Source: Stenotrophomonas sp. (GTDB taxonomy: Bacteria > Pseudomonadota > Gammaproteobacteria > Xanthomonadales > Xanthomonadaceae). From it: 13,546 bases of DNA. The number at the start of each line of letters is the position of its first letter. Within the stretch, counting starts at the first letter, position 1. The position numbers were made by a program, and so were the translations under genes. The DNA is taken from positions 1-13,546 of the forward strand of contig QFOV01000069.1 of assembly GCA_003248565.1 (NCBI GenBank), read 5' to 3'. Of the stretch, positions 6,454 through 12,882 are shown piece by piece. Under the pieces are notes generated by a model. That model was not told the origin of the DNA. It was given only the letters and a program-made list of their open reading frames with translations, and searched no databases.

Positions 6454-7494
6454 ATGACTGACAACAAGCTCTACATCTCCGATGTCACCCTGCGTGACGG
6501 TTCGCACGCGGTGCGTCACCGCTACAGCGTGGCGCAGGTGCGGGTGATCGCTACTGCGCTGGACAAGGCGCGGGTGGACTCGATCGAGGTCGCGCATGGC
6601 GATGGCCTGCAGGGTTCATCGTTCAACTACGGCTTCGGCGCGCACAGCGACGTTGAGTGGATCGAGGCGGCGGCCGAATCGGTATCGCATGCCAGGATCG
6701 CCACGCTGTTGCTGCCCGGCATCGGCACCGTGCATGACCTGAAGAATGCGCATGCTGCCGGTGCGCGCATCGTGCGCGTGGCCACCCACTGCACCGAGGC
6801 CGATATTTCGCGCCAGCACATCGAAGCAGCCAATGCACTGGGCATGGACGCGGTCGGCTTCCTGATGATGAGCCACATGACCACGCCTGCGGCGCTGGCG
6901 GTGGAGGCGAAGAAGATGGAAAGCTACGGCGCGTCCTGCGTGTACGTGGTGGATTCCGGCGGTGCACTCAACATGAGCGACGTGCGCGAGCGGGTCAGCG
7001 CGCTGCGCGAGTCGCTGCAGGCCGATACGCAGATCGGCATCCATGCGCACCACAACCTGTCGCTGGGCGTGGCCAACTCCATCGCCGCGGTCGAAGCAGG
7101 CGCGATCCGCATCGACGCCAGCCTTGCCGGCATGGGCGCGGGCGCGGGCAATGCGCCGCTGGAAGTGTTCATTGCCGCCGCCGAGCGCATGGGCTGGAAC
7201 CACGGTTGTGATCTCTACACCTTGATGGATGCCGCCGACGACATCGTGCGTCCGCTGCAGGACCGCCCGGTGCGTGTTGACCGCGAGACCCTGGCGTTGG
7301 GTTACGCAGGCGTCTATTCCAGCTTCCTGCGCCACGCAGAGGCTGCGTCAAAGCGCTTCGGCATCAACACCGTCGACATCCTGGTCGAACTCGGCAAGCG
7401 CCGCATGGTCGGTGGCCAGGAAGACATGATCGTGGACGTCGCACTGGATGTTCTGCGCGCCCGCGACGCCACCACGCAGGAGAAAACCGCATGA
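6454..7494 (+). CDS. 4-hydroxy-2-oxovalerate aldolase, DmpG/MhpE type
   Basis: This 346-residue class II (Mn2+) TIM-barrel aldolase splits 4-hydroxy-2-oxovalerate into pyruvate and acetaldehyde. The start at 6454 (MTDNKLYISDVTLRDGSHAV) is chosen over the in-frame ATG at 6397 because it has the family N-terminus, and a GAGGAAG ribosome binding site overlaps the preceding stop codon. Key residues, offset by three from DmpG, are R14, D15 and H18 in TLRDGSH, the metal ligands H197 and H199 in GIHAHHN, and Y288 in AGVYSSF. Its gene follows the partner dehydrogenase by 10 bp and overlaps the decarboxylase start (ATGA), so all three are translationally linked. Confidence 0.94.
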   Translation: MTDNKLYISDVTLRDGSHAVRHRYSVAQVRVIATALDKARVDSIEVAHGDGLQGSSFNYGFGAHSDVEWIEAAAESVSHARIATLLLPGIGTVHDLKNAHAAGARIVRVATHCTEADISRQHIEAANALGMDAVGFLMMSHMTTPAALAVEAKKMESYGASCVYVVDSGGALNMSDVRERVSALRESLQADTQIGIHAHHNLSLGVANSIAAVEAGAIRIDASLAGMGAGAGNAPLEVFIAAAERMGWNHGCDLYTLMDAADDIVRPLQDRPVRVDRETLALGYAGVYSSFLRHAEAASKRFGINTVDILVELGKRRMVGGQEDMIVDVALDVLRARDATTQEKTA

Positions 7495-8279
7495 CCTTGG
7501 ACCGTTCCATCATTGAAGGCTGTGCGAAGCAGCTGCTGTCCGCCGAGCAGGACGTGCGCGAGGTGGTGAAGATCACCGACGCGTACCCGCAGATCGGAGT
7601 AGATGAGGCCTACGACATCCAGGAATGCCTGCGCAGCATCAAGCAGTCCGCGGGTGTCCGCATCGTCGGCATGAAGATGGGCCTGACCTCGCGCCCGAAG
7701 ATGCAGCAGATGGGCGTTGACACGCCGATCTATGGCTTCCTGGGTGATGACAATGCCGTCGACGATGGCGCCGTCGTGGATACCACCCGGCTCATCCATC
7801 CGAAGGTGGAGGCGGAGATCGCCTTCGTGATGCGTGATGCGCTGCAGGGGCCGGGCTGTGATGTCGCCCGGGTATTGGCGGCTACCGACTACGTGGTGCC
7901 GGCGATCGAGTTGATCGATTCGCGCTATGAGAATTTCCGCTTCGACCTGCCCAGCGTCATCGCCGACAACACCTCGGCGGCGCGCTACGTACTGGGCTCG
8001 CGCCCGACCGCGGTGGAAGGATTGGACCTGGAGACCCTGGGCGTGGTGATGGAGAAGAACGGCCAGGTAGTTGAGGTCGGTGCCGGTGCGGCGGTGCTCG
8101 GCAACCCGGCAGAAGCGGTGGCGATGCTGGTCAATATGTTGGCGCAGCGTGGGCAGGTGTTGCCCGCAGGCAGTGTGGTGCTGTCCGGTGCGATCACCGC
8201 GGCAGTGGCGGTTGCGGCCGGTGACAACGTACTGGTACGCGCCGATGGCCTTGGTACCACGTCGATGCGGTTTGTTTGA
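7491..8279 (+). CDS. 4-oxalocrotonate decarboxylase, DmpH/XylI type
   Basis: This 262-residue paralogue of the hydratase (fumarylacetoacetate-hydrolase fold, Mg2+) decarboxylates 2-oxo-3-hexenedioate to 2-hydroxypenta-2,4-dienoate. It belongs to the decarboxylase branch because it has VGMKMGLTSRPKMQQMGV (59-76), TPIYGFL, LIHPKVEAEI with metal residues E107 and E109, E140 in PAIELIDSRYENFRFDL, and GAGAAVLGNPAEAVAMLVN, all closely matching XylI as remembered. The start is coupled by an ATGA overlap with the aldolase, with AGGAG (7478-7482) as ribosome binding site. It acts between the tautomerase and the hydratase. A 196-bp gap with hairpins separates it from the porin gene. Confidence 0.93.
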   Translation: MTLDRSIIEGCAKQLLSAEQDVREVVKITDAYPQIGVDEAYDIQECLRSIKQSAGVRIVGMKMGLTSRPKMQQMGVDTPIYGFLGDDNAVDDGAVVDTTRLIHPKVEAEIAFVMRDALQGPGCDVARVLAATDYVVPAIELIDSRYENFRFDLPSVIADNTSAARYVLGSRPTAVEGLDLETLGVVMEKNGQVVEVGAGAAVLGNPAEAVAMLVNMLAQRGQVLPAGSVVLSGAITAAVAVAAGDNVLVRADGLGTTSMRFV

Positions 8280-8318
8280 CGGGTGGAAGGTCGCTGCACG
8301 CTGGGCTCCCCAAGTTGT

Positions 8319-8360
8319 TTCAGATCGTCATTCCCGCCTGCGCGGGAATGACGATCTGAA
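8319..8360. repeat. Perfect 19-bp stem-loop with ATTCCCGC/GCGGGAAT core
   Basis: The arms at 8319-8337 and 8342-8360 are exact complements around a 4-nt CTGC loop. The TCATTCCCGC core is a dispersed repeat type I recall in many proteobacterial genomes. It begins 40 bp after the decarboxylase stop. It lacks a following T-tract but could stabilise or end the upstream transcript, and so lower porin expression relative to the enzymes. Confidence 0.75.
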
Positions 8361-8369
8361 GGTGGATTG

Positions 8370-8440
8370 GGGAAATCGGGAAGAGCGATTTCCCGCATTA
8401 GAAAACGGCGTCATTTCGACTGGCCTTTCCAAGAAAGGCC
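8370..8440. repeat. Two further hairpins upstream of the porin gene
   Basis: GGGAAATCG (8370-8378) pairs with CGATTTCCC (8386-8394) across a 7-nt loop. GGCCTTTC (8422-8429) pairs with GAAAGGCC (8433-8440) across a CAA loop. With the stem at 8319-8360 they make three consecutive hairpins in the non-coding gap. No clear promoter was seen between them and the porin start. Confidence 0.6.
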
Positions 8441-8475
8441 GGAACGGTGTTCTGTTGCCCTGGGAGGGGAAAGCA

Positions 8476-9846
8476 ATGATCAGCAACAAGAAGCTGGCGG
8501 CCCTGGCCGTCACCACGGCCTTGGCGGCGATGCCGTTGAGTGCGCTCGCACAGGCAACGGATGCCAAGGCCATGGAAGCGCGGATGGCGCAGTTGGAGCA
8601 GGAGATGCAGCAGATGCGCGCGATGCTGCAGCAGTACCAGCAACGTGAGGCGGCCAACGCCGCTGCGGCTCCCGCTGCGAGCGCAAGCGCACTTGATGCA
8701 ACCCGCGTGGTTGCCGCTGCACCGGCTGCACCGTCGGCGACCCTGCCCAATGCAATGCCGGGCACGAAGTTCTCCTTCGGCGGCTTCATCAAACTCGATT
8801 CGATGTATACCCGGACCAGCGATGGTGAAATCGCGGATGGCTCGGCCGGGCGCCTGTTCTACTTCCCCGGCGCCACCCCGGTTGCAGCCGATGGCAATGG
8901 CCGCAGCGCAAGCTATACCGATGTGCATGCGCAGTTCTCGCGCTTCTGGTTTGGTGCTGATACCACCACCGACAATGGTGACAAGCTCAAGGCCTATATC
9001 GAGGCCGACATGTACGGTGGGGGCAGCAATGCGTTCGCTGGCAACGAGGTCATCACCAATACCTATGCGCTGACCCTGCGCCAGGCCTATGTGAGCTGGA
9101 ACAACTGGTTGGCCGGCCAGACCTGGTCCAACTTCCAGGATGTTGCCGCGCTGCCGGATACCGTCGATTTCACCGGGCCCTCCGAAGGCACCATCTTCTC
9201 GCGGCAGGCACAGCTGCGTTACACCCGTGGCGCCTGGTCGTTCTCGGCGGAGAACCCGCAGACCACGATCACTCCGTTTGCTGGCCGTGGTGCACGCTTC
9301 AACAGCGGCGCCGATACGATCCCGGATTTGACTGCACGCTGGAGCACGCGCGGCAACTGGGGCCATTTCACCGCCGCAGCGATGCTGCGCAACTTCCGTT
9401 ATGGTGGGGAGACCGAGACCGGCGCGGCATTGAGTGTGTCAGGTCGCTTCAACATCGGTGCCAACGATGACCTGCGCTACATGGTCAGTGGTGGCAGTGG
9501 CGTGGGTCGCTACCTCGGTTTCGCGCTGGGCAGCGATACGGTGCTCGACGAGGAGGGCCGGCTGCATGCGATGGACGGCTACGGCGGTTTCGCTGCCTGG
9601 CGTCATGCCTTCACGCCGAAGCTGCGCGGCAACCTGGTGTACTCGGTTGCGGTGCTGGACAACGATGCCGCGTTGACGGGCTACGAGGTGACCGAGAGGG
9701 CGCAGTCGGTGCGTGCCAACCTGATCTACTCGCCATTCCCCAAGCTGGATCTCGGCGTCGAGTTGAGTCATGCGACGCGTCGCATCGAGAACGGACAGGA
9801 GGGCGACATGAACCGCCTGCACACCCACGTGAAGTACAACTTCTGA
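8476..9846 (+). CDS. DcaP-like outer-membrane porin
   Basis: This is a 456-residue predicted trimeric beta-barrel porin. The start at 8476 follows GGGAGGGGAAA and gives a proper signal peptide (MISNKKLAALAVTTALAAMP, with A-L-A cleavage after residue 25); in-frame upstream codons belong to the hairpin gap and are not coding. Residues 29-58 form a short Gln/Met-rich coiled coil, followed by an Ala/Pro linker (60-97). The barrel begins at KFSFGGFIKLD (98-108) and ends in the C-terminal Phe (KYNF) used for BAM assembly. YVSWNNWLAGQTWSNFQD is characteristic of the DcaP group. DcaP of Acinetobacter is linked to dicarboxylate uptake, so location behind the 4-oxalocrotonate genes suggests it admits the pathway substrate across the outer membrane. 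It is probably part of the same regulon, though the gap allows separate control. Confidence 0.88.
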   Translation: MISNKKLAALAVTTALAAMPLSALAQATDAKAMEARMAQLEQEMQQMRAMLQQYQQREAANAAAAPAASASALDATRVVAAAPAAPSATLPNAMPGTKFSFGGFIKLDSMYTRTSDGEIADGSAGRLFYFPGATPVAADGNGRSASYTDVHAQFSRFWFGADTTTDNGDKLKAYIEADMYGGGSNAFAGNEVITNTYALTLRQAYVSWNNWLAGQTWSNFQDVAALPDTVDFTGPSEGTIFSRQAQLRYTRGAWSFSAENPQTTITPFAGRGARFNSGADTIPDLTARWSTRGNWGHFTAAAMLRNFRYGGETETGAALSVSGRFNIGANDDLRYMVSGGSGVGRYLGFALGSDTVLDEEGRLHAMDGYGGFAAWRHAFTPKLRGNLVYSVAVLDNDAALTGYEVTERAQSVRANLIYSPFPKLDLGVELSHATRRIENGQEGDMNRLHTHVKYNF

Positions 9847-9851
9847 TGCAA

Positions 9852-9869
9852 GCACGCGCTTGTGCGTGC
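9852..9869 (+). terminator. Weak hairpin after the porin gene
   Basis: GCACGC (9852-9857) pairs with GCGTGC (9864-9869) over a 6-nt loop, 6 bp after the porin stop. No T-run follows, so it is at best a weak or factor-dependent terminator. Confidence 0.3.
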
Positions 9870-9933
9870 GCGTTGCGGAACAGCACAGGCGGGCTGGGGT
9901 AACATCAGCCTTGGTCCGCCCGTGTTGTCTGTC

Positions 9934-10542
9934 ATGAATACATCGCCAAGCCTGCCATTGTTTCCGCTGCACGCAACCTTGCTGCCGGGCGCGGCGTTGA
10001 ACCTGCGCGTGTTCGAGCCGCGTTACCTGGATCTGGTCCGCGAGTGCGGGCGTACCGGCGGCAGTTTCGGTGTCTGCCTGATCCTGCATGGCGAGGAAGT
10101 AGGTGCACCGGCAACGCCTGCTGCCTGGGGCGTCGAGGCCACGGTCGAGGATTTCGATGTCGGCCCCGATGGCGTATTGGTATTGCGTCTGCGCGGCGCG
10201 CGACGCTTCCACGCAACGACAACCCATGTACGTGACAACGGCTTGGTGACGGCGGATGTGCAGTGGTGCGAGCTCGACAGCGATGATGAACTGCAGCCGG
10301 AACACGGGCTGCTCGCTACCCTGCTGGAACACATCATCGAGCAGATAGGCGGCGAGTACGCCGCCGCCGGTCCGGCACAGTTGGATCAGGCAGCGTGGGT
10401 GAGTTGGCGCCTGGCCGAACTATTGCCGCTCAGCGAAAGCCAGCGGCTGCAGCTGTTGCAGGAGAACGACCCGCGGCGACGCCTGGATCGATTGCTGGAA
10501 TGGATTCCGGAGCTGGACGTGCCGATCGAGGAAGAGCTGTAA
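9934..10542 (+). CDS. Lon-protease substrate-binding (LON N) domain protein
   Basis: This 202-residue cytoplasmic protein consists of a stand-alone Lon N-terminal (peptidase S16, substrate-binding) domain without ATPase or protease parts. The diagnostic start is LPLFPLHATLLPGAALNLRVFEPRY (residues 7-31), followed by the beta-rich segment with GVCLI and GVEATVEDFD and a helical C-terminus (LDQAAWVSWRLAELLPL, QRLQLLQENDPRRRLDRLLEW). The start at 9934 is preferred because the family begins close to the LPLFPL motif; an in-frame ATG at 9862 would overlap a hairpin. No strong Shine-Dalgarno is seen. The exact function of such free LON domains is unknown; a chaperone-like or adaptor role is often supposed. 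It is not obviously linked to the catabolic operon. Confidence 0.85.
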   Translation: MNTSPSLPLFPLHATLLPGAALNLRVFEPRYLDLVRECGRTGGSFGVCLILHGEEVGAPATPAAWGVEATVEDFDVGPDGVLVLRLRGARRFHATTTHVRDNGLVTADVQWCELDSDDELQPEHGLLATLLEHIIEQIGGEYAAAGPAQLDQAAWVSWRLAELLPLSESQRLQLLQENDPRRRLDRLLEWIPELDVPIEEEL

Positions 10543-10555
10543 CCCAGCCGAAGGA

Positions 10556-10654
10556 TGTGGGGGCGGCGTAAGCCGCGAAGCCAATACATCACCAGATCTT
10601 GATTGACGCGAGCAGCGAGGCATTGCCAGCGTCGCGGCTTACGTCGATCCCACA
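10556..10654. repeat. Inverted repeat with CGTAAGCCGCGA arms
   Basis: The arms at 10556-10578 and 10632-10654 match at 20 of 23 positions when one is reverse-complemented, the last 12 (CGTAAGCCGCGA) perfectly, and enclose 53 nt. Each arm starts with TGTGGG. This motif resembles another REP-like family of xanthomonads as I recall it. It follows the LON-domain gene and abuts the second SMAG-like element. Confidence 0.7.
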
Positions 10655-10675
10655 GTGCTGGCCAGCAATGCCTTC

Positions 10676-10744
10676 GTAGTGCCGAGCCATGCTCGGCAGG
10701 GGGCGTTAGCGGGAAAGCTTCTGCCGAGCATGGCTCGGCACTAC
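10676..10744. repeat. SMAG-like (GTAG) stem-loop, copy 2
   Basis: A perfect 24-bp inverted repeat (10676-10699 and 10721-10744) with a 21-nt loop, starting with GTAG and ending with CTAC. The arms share the GTAGTGCCGAGCCATGCTCG core with copy 1 (1351-1430). The loop shares GGGAAAGC with copy 1 only after reverse complementing, so the two copies are in opposite orientation. The right-hand CTAC supplies the TAG stop codon of the minus-strand DedA-PAP2 gene. Confidence 0.85.
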
Positions 10745-12756
10745 AGTCGTCCTTGCGGTGTTGGCTCGGCACGGATCATCAGCAACGGCAAACCCGTCTC
10801 CGGCTGCACCTGTTGCTGGGTTTCCAGGCCTTCCAATGACTGCTTGAGTGCGTCCAGTGCAGGATCGACGCCACGCAATGGCCGCCACATGCCAAACAGC
10901 TTCAGGTGGCGCTGGTAGCGCAGTGTCTGTGCGCTGCCCAGCCATACCGGCGCCTGCCCGGGTTGCAGGCGTGCAGAGGATGGCCACAAACGCAGTGCAT
11001 AGACCTCATCCGGGCGTTCGCCGGGACGCAGCATCAGTAACGCCTCGACATTGGTGTCCAGCGTGGCAGGCAACACCGGTACCTGCTGTGGCGTGGCTTT
11101 CATGTCCAGCATCATCAGTGCTTGTTGCCAGCCGGCCTGCGGCTGCAGGGTCCAGCCGTTGCGTTCCAACTGCTGCTGCAGGGCCGGCAAGGGACCGGCA
11201 ACCTGCACATCCAACGGCCAGCGCTGGTCGTCATCGAAATCATTGCGACGTGCTGGAAGCTCGCGCCAGCCCTGCTGCCACCAATGCGACGCGTCCATCA
11301 GTGTGGTCGCGGCGGCCGCCGGTTCGAACTTGGCCAGCTTGGCTGGCACGTTGCGTGGCGCATACCAGAGCCCGGCCACCAGGAACGCGCCATAGAACAG
11401 CCATGTCACTGGCTTGACCCAGAACGAGCGGTTGAAGCGGCGGCGATAGGCCACGCCCAGCACCAGCAGCCAGAACACGCCGAACAACATGCCGCCGATC
11501 ACGTCGCTGAGCCAATGCGCGCCCAGGTAGATGCGGGCAAAGCCAATCACCGTGACCACCGCACCGGACAGCAGGTACGGCCAGACGCGGGTGCGCCCCG
11601 GCAGCTCGCGGCCGATCAGCACGGCAAAGAAGCCGAAGGTGATGGTGGCCATGGTCACCGCCACCGACGGGAAGCCAAAGCCGCTGCTGGCAGCCGGTGG
11701 CCGCACCACGTCGACGGTGGCACCCAGCAGCTTGGTCAGCGCCAGGCCGAAGGCCAATGCTGCCAGCCAGTGGAGGACCGCCATCCAGCGCCGCCGCCAG
11801 GCCAGGTAGCCCATGCCCGCGGCGATGGCGGGCAACAGCACCTGCCAGTCGCCCAGCGAGGCCAGTGCGGCCATCGGGTAGTCGGCCAGCGGGTTGCGCA
11901 GGGCCAGCATCAAGCGGTGCACGGCCAGGTCCAGCGCCAGCGGTTCGCCGTGGCCGACCACCACCATCAGCAGTGCAAACCAGCCCCAGCCCAGCACCAG
12001 CAGCATCAGCGCCAGCATCGCCAGCGGTACCGATTCACGGCGCTTGGGGTCGAACAGGTCACTCAAGGAGTGGCCGATGAAGCGCGGGTGGCGGTGCGAC
12101 CAGGCCAGCAGGCGGGCCAGCCAACCGTCCATGCGTGTCGCCGACCAGCGGTAGCCGTACAGCACGATCGCCCAGACCAGGCCCAGCAGGGCGCCCAATA
12201 GAGCGACCACCAGGAACAGCCGTCCGGCCACCGCCGCGACGGCGTCATAGGCCTGTCCCAGCGCCCAGCCGGGCAGCAGGAACAGGATGGCCCAGGACAG
12301 GCAGGCCAGGCCGCTGGCCTTGAGATAGCTGACGAAACGCATGTTGGCCATGCCGGCGATGGCCGGAACAAATGGCCGGATCGCACCGACATAGCGGGCG
12401 ATCAGGATGCTCTTGAACGCATTGCGGCGGAACATGACTTCGCCACGGTCCAGCAGCTGTGGATAACGGCTGAACGGCCATACGCCGCGCAGGCGGTCAC
12501 CCCAACGGCGACCCACCCAATAGCTCAAGCCGTCGCCGGCAAAGGCGCCCAAGGTGGCGCATATCACCGCATAGGGGCCGGACAACTCGCCCATGCCGAT
12601 CAATACACCTACCGCGATCATCAGCGGCAAAGCCGGCACGATGGCGCCGAGGATGATCACGGCATCGCAGAAGGCGATGGCGAAGATCGCCAGGCCAGCA
12701 AGGACGGGGTTGGCGGCGATCCACGCAAGCGTGGCGTCGATCCAGGAAGAATTCAT
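10741..12756 (-). CDS. DedA - PAP2 phosphatase - LssY C-terminal domain fusion membrane protein
   Basis: This 671-residue polytopic inner-membrane protein has three parts. Residues 1-200 form a DedA/VTT domain (GDGLSYWVGRRWGDRLRG 74-91; the motif ARYVGAIRPFVPAIAGM 120-136 has the conserved arginines R121 and R127 but G124 where many DedA proteins have Pro). Residues about 245-440 form a PAP2 lipid-phosphatase domain, with motif 1 K342...RP (352-353), motif 2 FPSVAVTMAT (363-372) and motif 3 ARIYLGAHWLSDV (407-419, H414, D418). Residues about 490-650 are an LssY_C-like soluble domain. Such fusions are thought to act in undecaprenyl-phosphate or phospholipid recycling. Motif 2 is normally P-S-G/A-H; here the histidine is replaced by Ala, so hydrolysis may be impaired. 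The stop codon lies inside a SMAG-like repeat. The start has no Shine-Dalgarno but has TATAAT just upstream. Confidence 0.9.
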   Translation of the reverse strand: MNSSWIDATLAWIAANPVLAGLAIFAIAFCDAVIILGAIVPALPLMIAVGVLIGMGELSGPYAVICATLGAFAGDGLSYWVGRRWGDRLRGVWPFSRYPQLLDRGEVMFRRNAFKSILIARYVGAIRPFVPAIAGMANMRFVSYLKASGLACLSWAILFLLPGWALGQAYDAVAAVAGRLFLVVALLGALLGLVWAIVLYGYRWSATRMDGWLARLLAWSHRHPRFIGHSLSDLFDPKRRESVPLAMLALMLLVLGWGWFALLMVVVGHGEPLALDLAVHRLMLALRNPLADYPMAALASLGDWQVLLPAIAAGMGYLAWRRRWMAVLHWLAALAFGLALTKLLGATVDVVRPPAASSGFGFPSVAVTMATITFGFFAVLIGRELPGRTRVWPYLLSGAVVTVIGFARIYLGAHWLSDVIGGMLFGVFWLLVLGVAYRRRFNRSFWVKPVTWLFYGAFLVAGLWYAPRNVPAKLAKFEPAAAATTLMDASHWWQQGWRELPARRNDFDDDQRWPLDVQVAGPLPALQQQLERNGWTLQPQAGWQQALMMLDMKATPQQVPVLPATLDTNVEALLMLRPGERPDEVYALRLWPSSARLQPGQAPVWLGSAQTLRYQRHLKLFGMWRPLRGVDPALDALKQSLEGLETQQQVQPETGLPLLMIRAEPTPQGRL

Positions 12757-12762
12757 CAGCGG

Positions 12763-12768
12763 ATTATA
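12763..12768 (-). promoter_or_regulatory. -10 element (TATAAT) of the DedA-PAP2 gene, suggesting a leaderless mRNA
   Basis: A perfect TATAAT on the minus strand ends 6 bp before the ATG (12756). A start site 7 bp downstream would fall on the A of the ATG, and no ribosome binding site is visible between. No good -35 was seen. Confidence 0.55.
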
Positions 12769-12817
12769 AAGGGAAGCCCGAGTCAGACCGATGGCAGCGG
12801 CAGAGGTTCAGTGGATT

Positions 12818-12839
12818 GCAGGTGTGGTCGTTCACCTGC
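12818..12839. other. Small inverted repeat in the divergent promoter region
   Basis: GCAGGTG (12818-12824) and CACCTGC (12833-12839) form a 7-bp inverted repeat with an 8-nt spacer, lying between two divergent predicted promoters. It could be an operator or chance; there is no further support. Confidence 0.3.
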
Positions 12840-12870
12840 GATGGCGCTCAGTGAAAGGCGCGCGGGCGGC

Positions 12871-12876
12871 TAGAAT
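12871..12876 (+). promoter_or_regulatory. -10 element (TAGAAT) of the kinase gene, suggesting a leaderless mRNA
   Basis: TAGAAT ends 6 bp before the ATG at 12883, the same spacing as on the opposite strand for the DedA-PAP2 gene. The predicted start again coincides with the initiation codon and no Shine-Dalgarno lies between. No convincing -35 was seen. Confidence 0.5.
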
Positions 12877-12882
12877 GTCGCG

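Noticed and set aside
8071..8475. N-terminal extension of the porin frame upstream of 8476
   Set aside because: The extension overlaps the decarboxylase gene and the hairpin gap; the ATG at 8476 has a strong ribosome binding site and starts a perfect signal peptide.
9862..9933. Earlier start for the LON-domain protein at 9862
   Set aside because: It would begin inside the hairpin after the porin and add residues not seen in the family, whereas 9934 places the LPLFPL motif near the N-terminus as expected.
11122..12201. A 359-codon plus-strand frame over the DedA-PAP2 gene
   Set aside because: The protein is Gln/His/Arg-rich low-complexity sequence, typical of an antisense shadow of a membrane-protein gene.
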